A stretch of DNA of 7,050 bases from JAWXUK01 sp044432725 (GCA_044432725.1 JAWXUL010000072.1:1-7050); one strand, 5' to 3'; counted from the stretch's first letter, positions 1 through 6,652 are shown. Translations and numbers: made by a program. The notes: generated by a model from the sequence alone, not told the origin.

Positions 1-447
1 TTGTAGAGATTGAAGAAAAAATGCTGTGTTGTCAAAGTTTTCTTCCACACCATCAGATTCATTCAAATGCAAGGCTCGGCCGATGAGATGCAAATAGGAA
101 AAGTCTGAAATCACAGAAAAACATTGTAAATTGAACACCAAGTTGATGAAAAATGGCAATTCTTCCTGTGCGTTAGCGTGACTCGCCATTAAAAACAAGT
201 CTTTTTCTTCCGATTTTAAGGATTTAATTCCTTTTAATAAGAAGTTCAGTTCCTCAAGTTTGCAAGTTTGCCCACCGATGAGCAGATACAGGTCTGTGTT
301 TTGACTGATGCGTTCCACAGTGACCATGGTTTCACTGGAATTCTTCACCCCCACAGCTTGACAATATCTTGCAAAATCATCTTCACTACAAGGGAGTGTT
401 AATTCCTCTTTTTTTCCAGTTTCAGGGGATAATAATATAAAATTCAA
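1..447 (-). CDS. ArdA-like putative antirestriction protein, 5' part (fourth paralogue, runs off the left edge)
   Basis: An open frame of 149 codons runs from a TTG start at 447 to the window edge without a stop. AAGGAGG lies 7 bases before the TTG, and no in-frame ATG occurs before residue 41. The N-terminus (ILLSPETG, then a TLPC segment) aligns by eye with the start of the ArdA-like gene at 3676-4854. Residues 65-70 read LEELNFL-like, followed by a helix with SEEKDLF and then INLVFNLQCFSVIS, the same order as in the other three ArdA-like proteins here. The ArdA name comes from the resemblance to proteins commonly annotated as ArdA in clostridial elements; ArdA proteins mimic B-form DNA and block type I restriction enzymes. 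Activity is inferred. It lies 33 bases downstream of the SpoVG-like gene and is probably co-transcribed with it. Confidence 0.75.
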   Translation of the reverse strand, partial: MNFILLSPETGKKEELTLPCSEDDFARYCQAVGVKNSSETMVTVERISQNTDLYLLIGGQTCKLEELNFLLKGIKSLKSEEKDLFLMASHANAQEELPFFINLVFNLQCFSVISDFSYLHLIGRALHLNESDGVEENFDNTAFFLQSLQ

Positions 448-480
448 GCAAATTCCTCCTTTTCTTTTTCAATCCAGTGG

Positions 481-1176
481 TTATCCATCGGACATTCCAC
501 CCATGCTGAAATCCTGTGCTTCTTCGTCCAATTCTTGTTCAGATTGTGCTTCTTCTTGTGCGTCCGCTGGCATTTCAAGAAGTGGTGCAGTTCTTTCTTC
601 AGTCATGACTTCGATTAGTTCCAATTTCTGAAAATAACCTTCAAGTACAGCATCTTTGAATTTTTTCTCGTAGGTTTGCCCTACCAGAGAGCAAATCTCT
701 TTGAACCCATCCACCGTTTTCCGCTGTGGCATTTGAACTTCCAGAACACCATCGTCCATTTCTCGTACTTCCACACGGTTAATAGAGAAAGAATCATCAA
801 TACTTACATTCGACAGTGCTTTCAAAGAACCACGCTCACCCTCATGAAACATTTTGGTCATAAGGACATCCATTTTCTTGGTATTACAAGAGGAATTCTC
901 GATGGGATCGGCAACTGTCATATCCACACCAATACTGTTGCAGTAGGTATTAAAGACTTCACTTTTCAACTGGGATGTAAATTCGTCATTAAAAAGACTT
1001 AAAATGGCGATATTTTGACGATTCGGCATAGAAATATTGACCTCGAAATCATCCAAACCATCTTGTTCCACTTTAATTCCTCGGATGCTGATATTGTCAT
1101 CAATGACAGCTGTGGCATAGCCACGAATTTTACCAGAATCATAGACAGAATTCATAGTTACATCAATTTTTGACAT
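481..1176 (-). CDS. SpoVG-family protein with two tandem SpoVG-like domains
   Basis: The 231-residue product carries a recognisable SpoVG domain at about residues 102-185 (KMDVLMTKMF, LSNVSIDDSFSINRVEVRE, VQMPQRKTVDGFKEI, FKDAVLEGYF). A second, more diverged copy occupies about residues 3-83 (IDVTMNSVYDSGKIRGYATAVIDD, ISMPNRQNIAILSLF). Ordinary chromosomal SpoVG is about 90-100 residues with one domain, so this is a double-length version. SpoVG proteins bind nucleic acid and regulate gene expression; a role in element gene control or DNA metabolism is inferred. Residues 192-231 form an acidic low-complexity tail ending SMGGMSDG, which resembles the tails of neighbouring proteins. The ATG at 1176 has AAAGGGAG about 6 bases upstream, overlapping the end of the antirepressor region 15 bases away, which suggests one transcript. 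Confidence 0.8.
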   Translation of the reverse strand: MSKIDVTMNSVYDSGKIRGYATAVIDDNISIRGIKVEQDGLDDFEVNISMPNRQNIAILSLFNDEFTSQLKSEVFNTYCNSIGVDMTVADPIENSSCNTKKMDVLMTKMFHEGERGSLKALSNVSIDDSFSINRVEVREMDDGVLEVQMPQRKTVDGFKEICSLVGQTYEKKFKDAVLEGYFQKLELIEVMTEERTAPLLEMPADAQEEAQSEQELDEEAQDFSMGGMSDG

Positions 1177-1463
1177 AGTTTTCTCCCTTTCTATTTATTA
1201 CTTTGACATTGGATGGTTCGCAATTCATCTTCTGTCAGGCTTTTGAACAATTTCATCAAATGTTCTCGACCACGAGGTGTGACCAATGTGTAGGTGCCAC
1301 CGTGGTTATTGCGAAAGAATTCTTTCACTTGAAACAAACCTGAATCCATGTGTTTTTGGTAGGGATACAAATCCCCTTTGGAACTGCGATACAGGTATCC
1401 TTTCGCCAGCAGCACTTGAATGAACAAAGTGGGTTTCACTTCCAGTTCTTTCGCTGCGTCAGG

Positions 1464-1466
1464 TCA
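1464..1466 (-). other. In-frame TGA stop between Bro-N and KilAC parts
   Basis: The codon sits between AAT (Asn) and CCT (Pro), exactly where the linker joins the KilAC domain. TGA is used as the true stop of the three ArdA-like genes at 4851, 3676 and 2474, so the code is standard here and the codon should stop translation. A C-to-T change of CGA (Arg) would produce it. The next base is C, giving UGA-C, the context with most readthrough. Confidence 0.8.
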
Positions 1467-1784
1467 ATTGGTCAGCAAAGAGGAATCAATGACCTTATCG
1501 TAATATTCCACTTTGGGCTGTGCCAGCTCCAGTTCTTTTTCTAGCTTTTTGTTTTTCTCATATTCAGCCAGAAAGCCATCCATTGCCGATTTGAATTTGT
1601 AGGGGTCTTGGAAGATGTCTGCCACCGTGTCTTGGGTGAAGTACATTCCATGCTTGCGGATGGCTGGTAGGACTTCCTCAAACAGCCATGCCTCAAATTT
1701 TTCAGCAGCAGGCAATTTGCTTTTTATGATGAGTCGGTATACATCTGGTTCGTATATCCAAGAAAGTTCTTGTATTCCACTAGA

Positions 1785-1817
1785 TGTAGGGGAGCCCTGT
1801 TTTAGGGCCCCCCTACA
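1785..1817 (-). repeat. Strong GC-rich hairpin inside the antirepressor Bro-N coding region
   Basis: Arms of 14 bases (1785-1798 and 1804-1817) pair with one mismatch around a 5-base loop. The stem is unusually G+C rich for this window. It falls in the codons for about residues 49-59 (CRGALKQGSPT). No T-run follows on either strand, so it is not an intrinsic terminator. It may only reflect the codons for this loop, or it may slow translation or stabilise the mRNA. Confidence 0.6.
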
Positions 1818-1990
1818 ATGAGTCCCTACAGCATTTCTTGGTTTTGCATATCCCAAAGCACTTGCCACATCTTTGGCACAAAAAAGTACATCGCCTTTTT
1901 CATCCAACATGGTTCGCACTTCTCCGAATTCGGGGTTTTCAAAAATTTTGATTTCGTCCACTTTTATTCTCCTTTGTCATATTTAGGGGC

Positions 1991-2033
1991 ATAAGAAAAG
2001 CCCCCAACATCTCAATTTGAAATGCTGAGGGCT
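1991..2033 (-). terminator. Intrinsic terminator or attenuator ahead of the antirepressor
   Basis: On the minus strand AGCCCTCAGCAT (2033-2022) pairs with ATGTTGGGGGCT (2010-1999) over 12 positions with two G-U pairs, then TTTTCTTAT follows. The G-U pairs are valid only in the minus-strand RNA and the T-run is only on that side, so it acts on the operon strand. Only about 15 bases separate it from the antirepressor ribosome site, and I see no convincing promoter in between. Expression downstream therefore probably depends on readthrough. Confidence 0.8.
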
Positions 2034-2047
2034 AGGAATTTGCGAGA

Positions 2048-2067
2048 GGCTTACCTTAGAGGTAGCC
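2048..2067 (-). promoter_or_regulatory. Hairpin enclosing the stop codon of the 31-codon small ORF
   Basis: On the minus strand GGCTACCT (2067-2060) pairs with AGGTAAGCC (2056-2048) with one bulged A; the loop is CTA and the TAA stop begins inside it. A ribosome finishing the small ORF would melt this hairpin. It lies 14 bases ahead of the terminator stem, an arrangement seen in translation-coupled attenuators. The regulatory role is inferred. Confidence 0.45.
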
Positions 2068-2151
2068 GTTGTCGTTATGAGCAAAGAAATTGCACATTGC
2101 AAACATACGGTCATATTCTTGCTCTTTTTTCATTTTTTTCATAAAATCCAT
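2056..2151 (-). CDS. Small 31-residue protein or leader peptide, unknown function
   Basis: An ATG at 2151 is preceded by GGGAGGTGA with about 9 bases spacing, one of the best ribosome sites in the window, and the frame runs 31 codons to TAA (2058-2056). The peptide begins MDFMKKMKKEQEYDRMF and continues AMCNFFAHNDNGYL. It has a basic, amphipathic-looking N-terminal half and no signal peptide or membrane segment. I do not recognise a family. It starts 36 bases after the DUF4314 gene ends and stops 22 bases before a terminator, so it is either the last small gene of the upstream operon or a leader peptide controlling readthrough into the antirepressor gene. It has no run of a single regulatory amino acid, although Met is frequent (5 of 31). 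Confidence 0.65.
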   Translation of the reverse strand: MDFMKKMKKEQEYDRMFAMCNFFAHNDNGYL

Positions 2152-2186
2152 AATACTTCACCTCCCTTCGATAAAATTTCTATCTG

Positions 2187-2462
2187 TTAGCTGAGACCTC
2201 CCATGGTTCCCATTGTTTGCTCCACATCTGGTTTGGAAATCACAGAAAAGGAGTCCTCACTTAAAATCAAACCAAGGGTTCGACCGTTGTCCCAGTTAAT
2301 GTGGAGTGTCCCTAAACTGTCCACTGATTTGACCGTTCCCTCAGTCCCTGCTTCTACTGGAGAATAAGGGTCTGACATGGAATTCAGTCGAATTCGTGTG
2401 CCTTTTGGGTAGTCCAATTTGATATCAGCCACTTGTTCATGGGTAAAACATTGATTATTCAT
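2187..2462 (-). CDS. DUF4314-family small protein
   Basis: The product is about 91 residues. Its core reads PKGTRIRLNSMSDPYSPVEAG, then TEGTVKSVD and LHINWDNGRTLGLI, the signature of DUF4314: a small beta-rich fold with conserved SMSDPY-PVE-GT-GTV and WDNG motifs. The family is common in Firmicute mobile elements and has no established function. I place the start at the ATG at 2462 because AAAGGA lies 6 bases upstream. An in-frame ATG at 2477, overlapping the preceding stop as ATGA, would add five residues but has a poorer ribosome site. The C-terminus ends TMGTMGGLS, resembling the tails of neighbouring ArdA-like and SpoVG-like proteins. It is the fourth gene of the coupled set. Confidence 0.85.
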   Translation of the reverse strand: MNNQCFTHEQVADIKLDYPKGTRIRLNSMSDPYSPVEAGTEGTVKSVDSLGTLHINWDNGRTLGLILSEDSFSVISKPDVEQTMGTMGGLS

Positions 2463-2473
2463 AAAGTTTCCTT

Positions 2474-3679
2474 TCATATCATCGTATCCATATCCCTTTG
2501 TTCTTGCTCGAAATCTGTTAGTATTTCTTCTAACACTGAGGAGTCACCATCGTAAATAATCATACCATCCTCCGTAGAAACATAACTTTTTCCGATTAAT
2601 TGGGATTCACCATAACCATCGTAATCTACAAATGATGCCATATCTTCGTCAATTTTTGTTTCTGGATTCTCGCACACCAAATAATAACCATAGTCTTCTG
2701 GGGTTGTGATGTCTGGTACAAATTCTATTTCATCTCCGACTATAGCGGAAGAAAGACAATTGAGTGAGTGGAGATCATCCAACTTTAATTGTTCAGATAG
2801 ATGTTGTAATTCTTCTTTCATTTCAGGAGATGCACGGTCATAAAATTCGGCAAGTTCACTGATATCGTCCAAATTATCATCTGTGTACACACCTTCTAGT
2901 GAAATATGATCCAGAAGTTTTGAGATTGCTGGGTCTAGTAACACAATTTCTTCTACAAAAAGATTTTCCATCGGTAGAACACCCATTCGATCTTGTATTT
3001 TTCCTAAATCGCTACCATAGTAGGGAAGTGCTAGAATTTCTTCACATTTTCCCAAGGTAGGGTGAGTTGCTGACAGTATGACCTCCACCGAAGTGCCACC
3101 ATAGGAATAGGGTGGAAAGTGAATACCATTATAAACCTGTGTCGGCTCATTTTTGTTGGGGTAGAGTAAACCTTGCGAGGTTTCCCATGGGGTGTTATTT
3201 TTCATCAGCTCTGCAAGATATTTCTGTCCATTTACTTGCTGTAGTTCTTCAGTGGGACAAGATATAGCTTCGTGAAAATACAACTCTTTTCCCATTGTTT
3301 CCATATCTTTGCTGCTGTCAATCAAGGAATAACAATGGAGATTGTACGTGAGGTTTATCAAATCAAAGCCATCTCGTGGTGAGGAAATCTCGGACGTTGC
3401 ACAAAAAAGATTCATTTCCTCGGCTGTAAAACTGTCTAAGCGTTTTTCCAAGAAATTAAGTTCATCCAAAGACATTTTCATGCCAGACATACATTGATTC
3501 AAGTCCTTGTCATCCACTCCAGCAATCCGAATGTTCACACTGAATAAATTGGGGGCGGCTAAGTCATTACAGATTTTTTGTATCGTTTCTTCCTCGCAAG
3601 GAAATTTTACAGAAACCTCTTTGTCATCATAGATATTTCCAAGTCGATATTCTCGGAAATATGATTTTTCATCAATCAA
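2474..3679 (-). CDS. ArdA-like putative antirestriction protein (third in tandem, TTG start)
   Basis: This is a 401-residue, very acidic protein built from two similar halves. The first has a KFPCEEE segment (25-31), LDELNFL at 71-77, TAEEMNLF at 85-92, INLTYNLHCYSLI at 108-120, and ends with a QGLLYPN strand at 169-175. The second has VEVILSAT (198-205), LALPYYGSDL (216-225), an ISELAEFYDR helix, VDYDGYG at 351-357, and ends DGMIIYDGD at 371-379. This layout matches clostridial proteins usually annotated as ArdA, which imitate DNA through surface acid and block type I restriction. Antirestriction activity is inferred. The start is TTG at 3679, sharing bases with the previous stop (TTGA) and served by GGAGG 9 bases upstream, within the last codons of the previous gene. 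No comparable in-frame ATG exists nearby. Confidence 0.75.
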   Translation of the reverse strand: MIDEKSYFREYRLGNIYDDKEVSVKFPCEEETIQKICNDLAAPNLFSVNIRIAGVDDKDLNQCMSGMKMSLDELNFLEKRLDSFTAEEMNLFCATSEISSPRDGFDLINLTYNLHCYSLIDSSKDMETMGKELYFHEAISCPTEELQQVNGQKYLAELMKNNTPWETSQGLLYPNKNEPTQVYNGIHFPPYSYGGTSVEVILSATHPTLGKCEEILALPYYGSDLGKIQDRMGVLPMENLFVEEIVLLDPAISKLLDHISLEGVYTDDNLDDISELAEFYDRASPEMKEELQHLSEQLKLDDLHSLNCLSSAIVGDEIEFVPDITTPEDYGYYLVCENPETKIDEDMASFVDYDGYGESQLIGKSYVSTEDGMIIYDGDSSVLEEILTDFEQEQRDMDTMI

Positions 3680-4854
3680 TAGCTCATACCTCCTGTGGTT
3701 TGAATTTGCTCTTGTGCTTTATCCATCAATTCACAGATATCTAAGTCATTCCCACTATAAGTCAGCAAACCATCATTTAGGAAAGTGTAGGTTAAATCCT
3801 CCAGTTCGCTGATACCGATACCAGTAAAATCAATGTATTCTGAAAATTTCCAGTCAAAATCAAGTTCACTGTTCTGCTGTACTAAATGCTCACCAAAATC
3901 TCGCTCAGATTCAATATTCTCATAAAAACATAAATCATCGAAGTTTTTAGCGATAAGTGCGACTTCCGTCAGTGTGTTAGCTGAGGTTTTTTCCATCATG
4001 TCATACAGTTCTTTCCCGTTGTTTTGAGAAAGTTCTTGCAAATGTTCCGCAATGAAATTTAAATCTGGGAGCGAATCCACAGACAGGCTTTCATTACATA
4101 AGAATTTCTGCAAAGAGGGATTTAGTTCTACAGTGAAAATTCGGATCCCTACCTCATCCAGTTGGCTTTTGTCTGTGATTCCAAAACGCTCTAAGGTTTT
4201 ATCCAAATCAGCAGGGTAATAAGGTAGGTTTATTGTTTCACTGCAGTTTCCAAGGATGAATAATTCAACAGAAAGGGGCGGGCATTCATAAATGGTGGGA
4301 GGGAGACAATTCCCTGAGAAAAAAGGAGTCCAATTTTTTTCTTCGTACAAAAGACGTCCATCTTCTATCATCAGTGATTCTTGCTTCATGGTAAAATCAC
4401 AGAGATATTGATTTGCTTTCTGCTGCGAAAAATGAATTTCTTCTGGGTTCAGGTCAGGATTCCGCAAAAGAGCCAGTTGCTTTGCTACGTTGATTAAATT
4501 TGGCTTATTATCCATCAATTTCATTTGGTGAACATTTTCAGAAAGTTCGATCATGTCATGCATTTCCAAATCGTTCTGCAAAGACATTCTAGAAAAAATC
4601 TCTCGTTCTTCCAGAGTAAGAAGAGTCAATTGTTTTGAAAGAAAATTCAATTCATCTATGACAAATATTTTTTCTTGGAAAATATCCGTGTCTATTTCTT
4701 TATCCATTAAATTTGCAGTAATAATAGTTACCTCGGCTTTTGCCGTATTTTTAATTCGCAACTCATCACATAGAAATTGAATTTCAGCTCCAGTGGCTGG
4801 AAACTTCAATTCTGCGTGTTGATCCGTTTCCTCGCTGTAGAGCAAGCATCTCAT
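3676..4854 (-). CDS. ArdA-like putative antirestriction protein (second in tandem)
   Basis: This 392-residue acidic protein has the same two-half plan as its neighbours. The first half has LKFPATGAEIQFLCDEL (16-32), IDELNFL (66-72), TLEEREIF (80-87) and closes with EDGRLLYEE (164-172). The second half has LSVELFILG (194-202), INLPYYPADLDKTLERFG (208-225), FGEHLVQ (320-326), and closes with NDGLLTYSG (360-368). The closing strands of both halves are alike, which argues for an internal duplication. The ATG at 4854 overlaps the previous stop (ATGA), with GGAGG 7 bases upstream, so translation is coupled. The tail QEQIQTTGGMSY shares the GGMS-type ending; its GGMS codons are also the ribosome site of the next gene. 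The ArdA assignment is by resemblance, not by a measured match. Confidence 0.75.
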   Translation of the reverse strand: MRCLLYSEETDQHAELKFPATGAEIQFLCDELRIKNTAKAEVTIITANLMDKEIDTDIFQEKIFVIDELNFLSKQLTLLTLEEREIFSRMSLQNDLEMHDMIELSENVHQMKLMDNKPNLINVAKQLALLRNPDLNPEEIHFSQQKANQYLCDFTMKQESLMIEDGRLLYEEKNWTPFFSGNCLPPTIYECPPLSVELFILGNCSETINLPYYPADLDKTLERFGITDKSQLDEVGIRIFTVELNPSLQKFLCNESLSVDSLPDLNFIAEHLQELSQNNGKELYDMMEKTSANTLTEVALIAKNFDDLCFYENIESERDFGEHLVQQNSELDFDWKFSEYIDFTGIGISELEDLTYTFLNDGLLTYSGNDLDICELMDKAQEQIQTTGGMSY

Positions 4855-5870
4855 GTGACACCCTCCATAGTGAATACGGAATCCTGTTCTTGACTTACTT
4901 GCTCCATGAGATTCAACATTTTATCGTAGGAGCCTTCGTAAATCAATAAGCCTCCATCAGTGAACAAATAATTTTCGTTGGAGAGTGCTTTGACACCAAT
5001 TTCTTCCAGTTCTTCTTGAGTGCGAGAAATTTTGTCATCTACATTACTGAGTATTTCTAATGCAAACTCTTTGTAGCTGGTGATATTGGGATGTGAGATA
5101 CATTCTGGAAATGCATTGATACAAGTTTCGAGGTCTATGAATGTTTCGACCTTAGCGATGATCAGGACACTCTCTAAATTTTCCCAATCTGGATTCGTTC
5201 TTTTGAAATCGTCTAGCAAGAGGCTTGCTTCCTGATACAAACAAATTTCGTTGATGGATACATCAGTTCCGTGAAACATTCCCTCAAGAATCATGTTGTT
5301 GCCATAAAGGTCGGAGGAAATATAATCGCCAGAAATTACTTCTGGATCCCCACCTAGCTTTGTCAGGGTTGCTTCTAGTTCACCGTAGTGCATTGGAAGA
5401 CAAACGATTTGATTTGTACCGTCTGGCGCTGACAGGTTGTAGCTTGCCATCACAAAGTCCTTCGAGGATGCTGTGAATGTTTCCTCTGTGACCAGCGTTG
5501 TGACCTCACCTACCTGCGTTACCGTTCCAGACTCGATGGTGAATTTGTCTGTGTTCAGGGCAAGGTTCATCATCTCCAGAGGGGAAGATTCCTCTGTTAC
5601 GATCTGGGAGAAGATACTTAGTTCGTCCAGATCTAGCTGCCACAAATATTTTGACAGTTGATTAAATTCTTCCAGAAGAAATGTCCGACCTTCCAGTAAG
5701 CTGTTATCAAAGGTGTGGGGTGCCGTCACGATGGATTCCACCGTGATCTGACTCTCGGATAATGATTCCAGTTCCAGTGCCGTCCAAAGATTTATGAAAT
5801 CTTTTTCTGTGGTCGGGAAATTGTGAACTGTAGTCAGCGAGTTCATTGGGTTGCCTACATTTATTTTCAT
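4851..5870 (-). CDS. ArdA-like putative antirestriction protein (first gene of the operon)
   Basis: The 339-residue acidic product is the shortest and most diverged of the full-length ArdA-like proteins here. It keeps an NFPTTEKDFINLW segment (17-29), EEFNQLSKYL (67-76), LDELSIF (81-87), a VCLPMHYGELEATLTKLGG stretch at 156-174 matching the LPYY region of the other two, and the closing GGLLIYEG (306-313). The long linker and the first closing strand seen in the other two are missing, which explains its length. The ATG at 5870 has AAGGAGG 7 bases upstream, and a promoter lies 76 bases further up. The end overlaps the next gene by four bases. The tail EQDSVFTMEGVT resembles the MGGMS-type tails. 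Antirestriction is inferred from family resemblance. Confidence 0.7.
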   Translation of the reverse strand: MKINVGNPMNSLTTVHNFPTTEKDFINLWTALELESLSESQITVESIVTAPHTFDNSLLEGRTFLLEEFNQLSKYLWQLDLDELSIFSQIVTEESSPLEMMNLALNTDKFTIESGTVTQVGEVTTLVTEETFTASSKDFVMASYNLSAPDGTNQIVCLPMHYGELEATLTKLGGDPEVISGDYISSDLYGNNMILEGMFHGTDVSINEICLYQEASLLLDDFKRTNPDWENLESVLIIAKVETFIDLETCINAFPECISHPNITSYKEFALEILSNVDDKISRTQEELEEIGVKALSNENYLFTDGGLLIYEGSYDKMLNLMEQVSQEQDSVFTMEGVT

Positions 5871-5909
5871 AGGCGAGCCTCCTTTTCAATATTATTTTTT
5901 CTTATTGCT

Positions 5910-5938
5910 GAGAAAATTTTATTTATTTACATTTTCTC
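5910..5938 (-). promoter_or_regulatory. Hairpin in the leader of the ArdA-like operon
   Basis: GAGAAAAT and ATTTTCTC form a perfect 8-bp stem around a 13-base A/T-only loop, between the proposed promoter and the ribosome site at about 5878-5884. No T-run follows, so it is not a terminator. It could be an mRNA-stabilising leader hairpin or an operator-like palindrome. Confidence 0.45.
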
Positions 5939-5945
5939 CAAGCAC

Positions 5946-5974
5946 ATCATAAAGGTTTTGGAGTAGAAAGTCTA
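5946..5974 (-). promoter_or_regulatory. Putative promoter of the ArdA-like operon
   Basis: On the minus strand TAGACT (5974-5969, 4 of 6 to TTGACA) is followed after 17 bases by TATGAT (5951-5946, 5 of 6 to TATAAT). Transcription would begin near 5939, giving a leader of about 70 bases before the ATG at 5870. It is the best sigma-70-type match I found between 6250 and 5871 on this strand. Confidence 0.5.
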
Positions 5975-6125
5975 TTCACAATACTACCTACAATTTGCTC
6001 GGCGATTCTGCAAAAAAATTTCTCATTGTCACAAATTTTTCTTACCTTGAGAACGATATAAGATTTTTTGTATTTCCAAAATAAAAGAAATCCAAGAAAC
6101 AAAAGCCTTTATTCACGCAGAATCT

Positions 6126-6138
6126 CTAGCGCCCTCTA
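6126..6138 (+). repeat. Motif CTAGYGCCCTCKA, copy 1
   Basis: The sequence CTAGCGCCCTCTA lies in the left, less structured part of the intergenic region, 279 bases before copy 2. It is followed by a T-run (6139-6145). Unlike copy 3 it has only a 3-bp potential stem (AGA/TCT) around it. The motif is described further under copy 3. Confidence 0.65.
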
Positions 6139-6339
6139 TTTTTTTGAGAAGTTTTTGTTCTCGTTAAAAAGAGGATTCATCTGTAAAACGGCTCTCATAT
6201 TCGCTCTAAAGAAAAAATTTTTCAAAAAGATTTTTCTTTTTTGATTCGGGGGAGTGATTGACCAGTGAGTGTCAACCTCGCTGGCATTGCCTTTTCAGCT
6301 ATTTCATAACTTTTCACCTCAATTTATTCCAGAAACGCA

Positions 6340-6381
6340 AAAAGGACTCAGATTCTGTTTTCACAGAAAATGAGTCCTTTT
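6340..6381. terminator. Long two-part hairpin, possible bidirectional terminator
   Basis: AAAAGGACTCA (6340-6350) and TGAGTCCTTTT (6371-6381) pair perfectly over 11 bp. Inside, after a GA/AA internal loop, TTCTGT and ACAGAA add 6 bp closed by a TTTC tetraloop. T-rich sequence follows on both strands (TTTTGTTTT on plus, TTTTTGCGTTT on minus), so it could terminate in either direction or be one domain of the proposed RNA. Confidence 0.6.
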
Positions 6382-6404
6382 GTTTTGGAATATCAAATTA
6401 TTTG

Positions 6405-6417
6405 CTAGTGCCCTCGA
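6405..6417 (+). repeat. Motif CTAGYGCCCTCKA, copy 2
   Basis: CTAGTGCCCTCGA begins 24 bases after the long hairpin 6340-6381 and just before the three-part hairpin 6422-6491. The flanks TATCAA (6391-6396) and TCGATA (6414-6419) can pair around it with one weak position. Confidence 0.7.
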
Positions 6418-6421
6418 TAAA

Positions 6422-6491
6422 AACGAAATATTTAGGTATGCAGTGCCCTATTTTCATGCCTTTCCTCTGCATACGTTTCTAAACAATTTCG
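6422..6491 (+). other. Three-segment hairpin within the RNA candidate
   Basis: ACGAAAT (6422-6428 region) pairs with ATTTCGT (6485-6491), TTTAG (6431-6435) with CTAAA (6479-6483), and GTATGCAG (6436-6443) with CTGCATAC (6467-6474). All three are perfect, nested and separated by small bulges, and they close a 23-base loop. Nested perfect segments of this kind are hard to explain as chance and point to a selected RNA structure. Confidence 0.6.
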
Positions 6492-6652
6492 TACTTTTAG
6501 ACTTAGGAACTAGCTCGCCATCTCTATGCTCCACGTTGACACTTACGAGAGATGACTATGTATTAGCTGATTTTATTCTAAAAACAGCAAAACCACCATT
6601 TCTTAAGTTTGAAGAAATAGTGGTGAATATGTCCTTGTTTTCGAGGTTCTGA

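Larger units (their letters stand above)
1191..1961 (-). pseudogene. Phage-type antirepressor (Bro-N plus KilAC), interrupted by an in-frame TGA
   Basis: Reading starts at a GTG (1961) with AAAGGAG 7 bases upstream. Residues 1-110 are a Bro-N domain (FGEVRTMLDEKGDVLFCAKDVA, EPDVYRLIIKSKLPAAEKFE, EEVLPAIRKHGMY). A charged coiled-coil-like linker (about residues 130-150, KNKKLEKELELAQPKVEYYD) follows. The frame stops at TGA (1466-1464) right after SSLLTN. Translation of the same frame beyond the stop gives PDAAKELEVKPTLF and then a KilAC-type C-terminal domain (AKGYLYRSSKGDLYPY, SGLFQVKEFF, TYTLVTPRGREHL) ending at 1191. The frame is identical on both sides, so this is a nonsense change, not a frameshift. 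Such antirepressors antagonise phage-type repressors. The 165-residue product would keep Bro-N only. A GTG at 1439 could restart the C-terminal part, but its ribosome site is poor. Readthrough of the TGA is possible because the next base is C, a leaky context. Confidence 0.85.

Noticed and set aside
1464..1466. TGA read as a sense codon (code 4 or 25).
   Set aside because: TGA ends the ArdA-like genes at 4851, 3676 and 2474, with the next gene starting right there, so it is a normal stop in this genome.
1985..2010. GGGGC/GCCCC pairing downstream of the terminator as an antiterminator.
   Set aside because: The second arm is transcribed after the T-run, so it cannot form in time to prevent termination.
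6536..6564. TTGACA-N17-TGTATT on the plus strand as a definite promoter.
   Set aside because: The -10 box is only 4 of 6 and the region is also part of a 7-bp hairpin (6519-6554), so it is kept only as a possible start for a short RNA.
6258..6652. Two overlapping plus-strand open frames (6258-6482 and 6380-6652).
   Set aside because: They lack ribosome sites, run straight through strong hairpins, and give Phe/Leu-rich products without recognisable domains. Chance frames in structured non-coding sequence are more likely.
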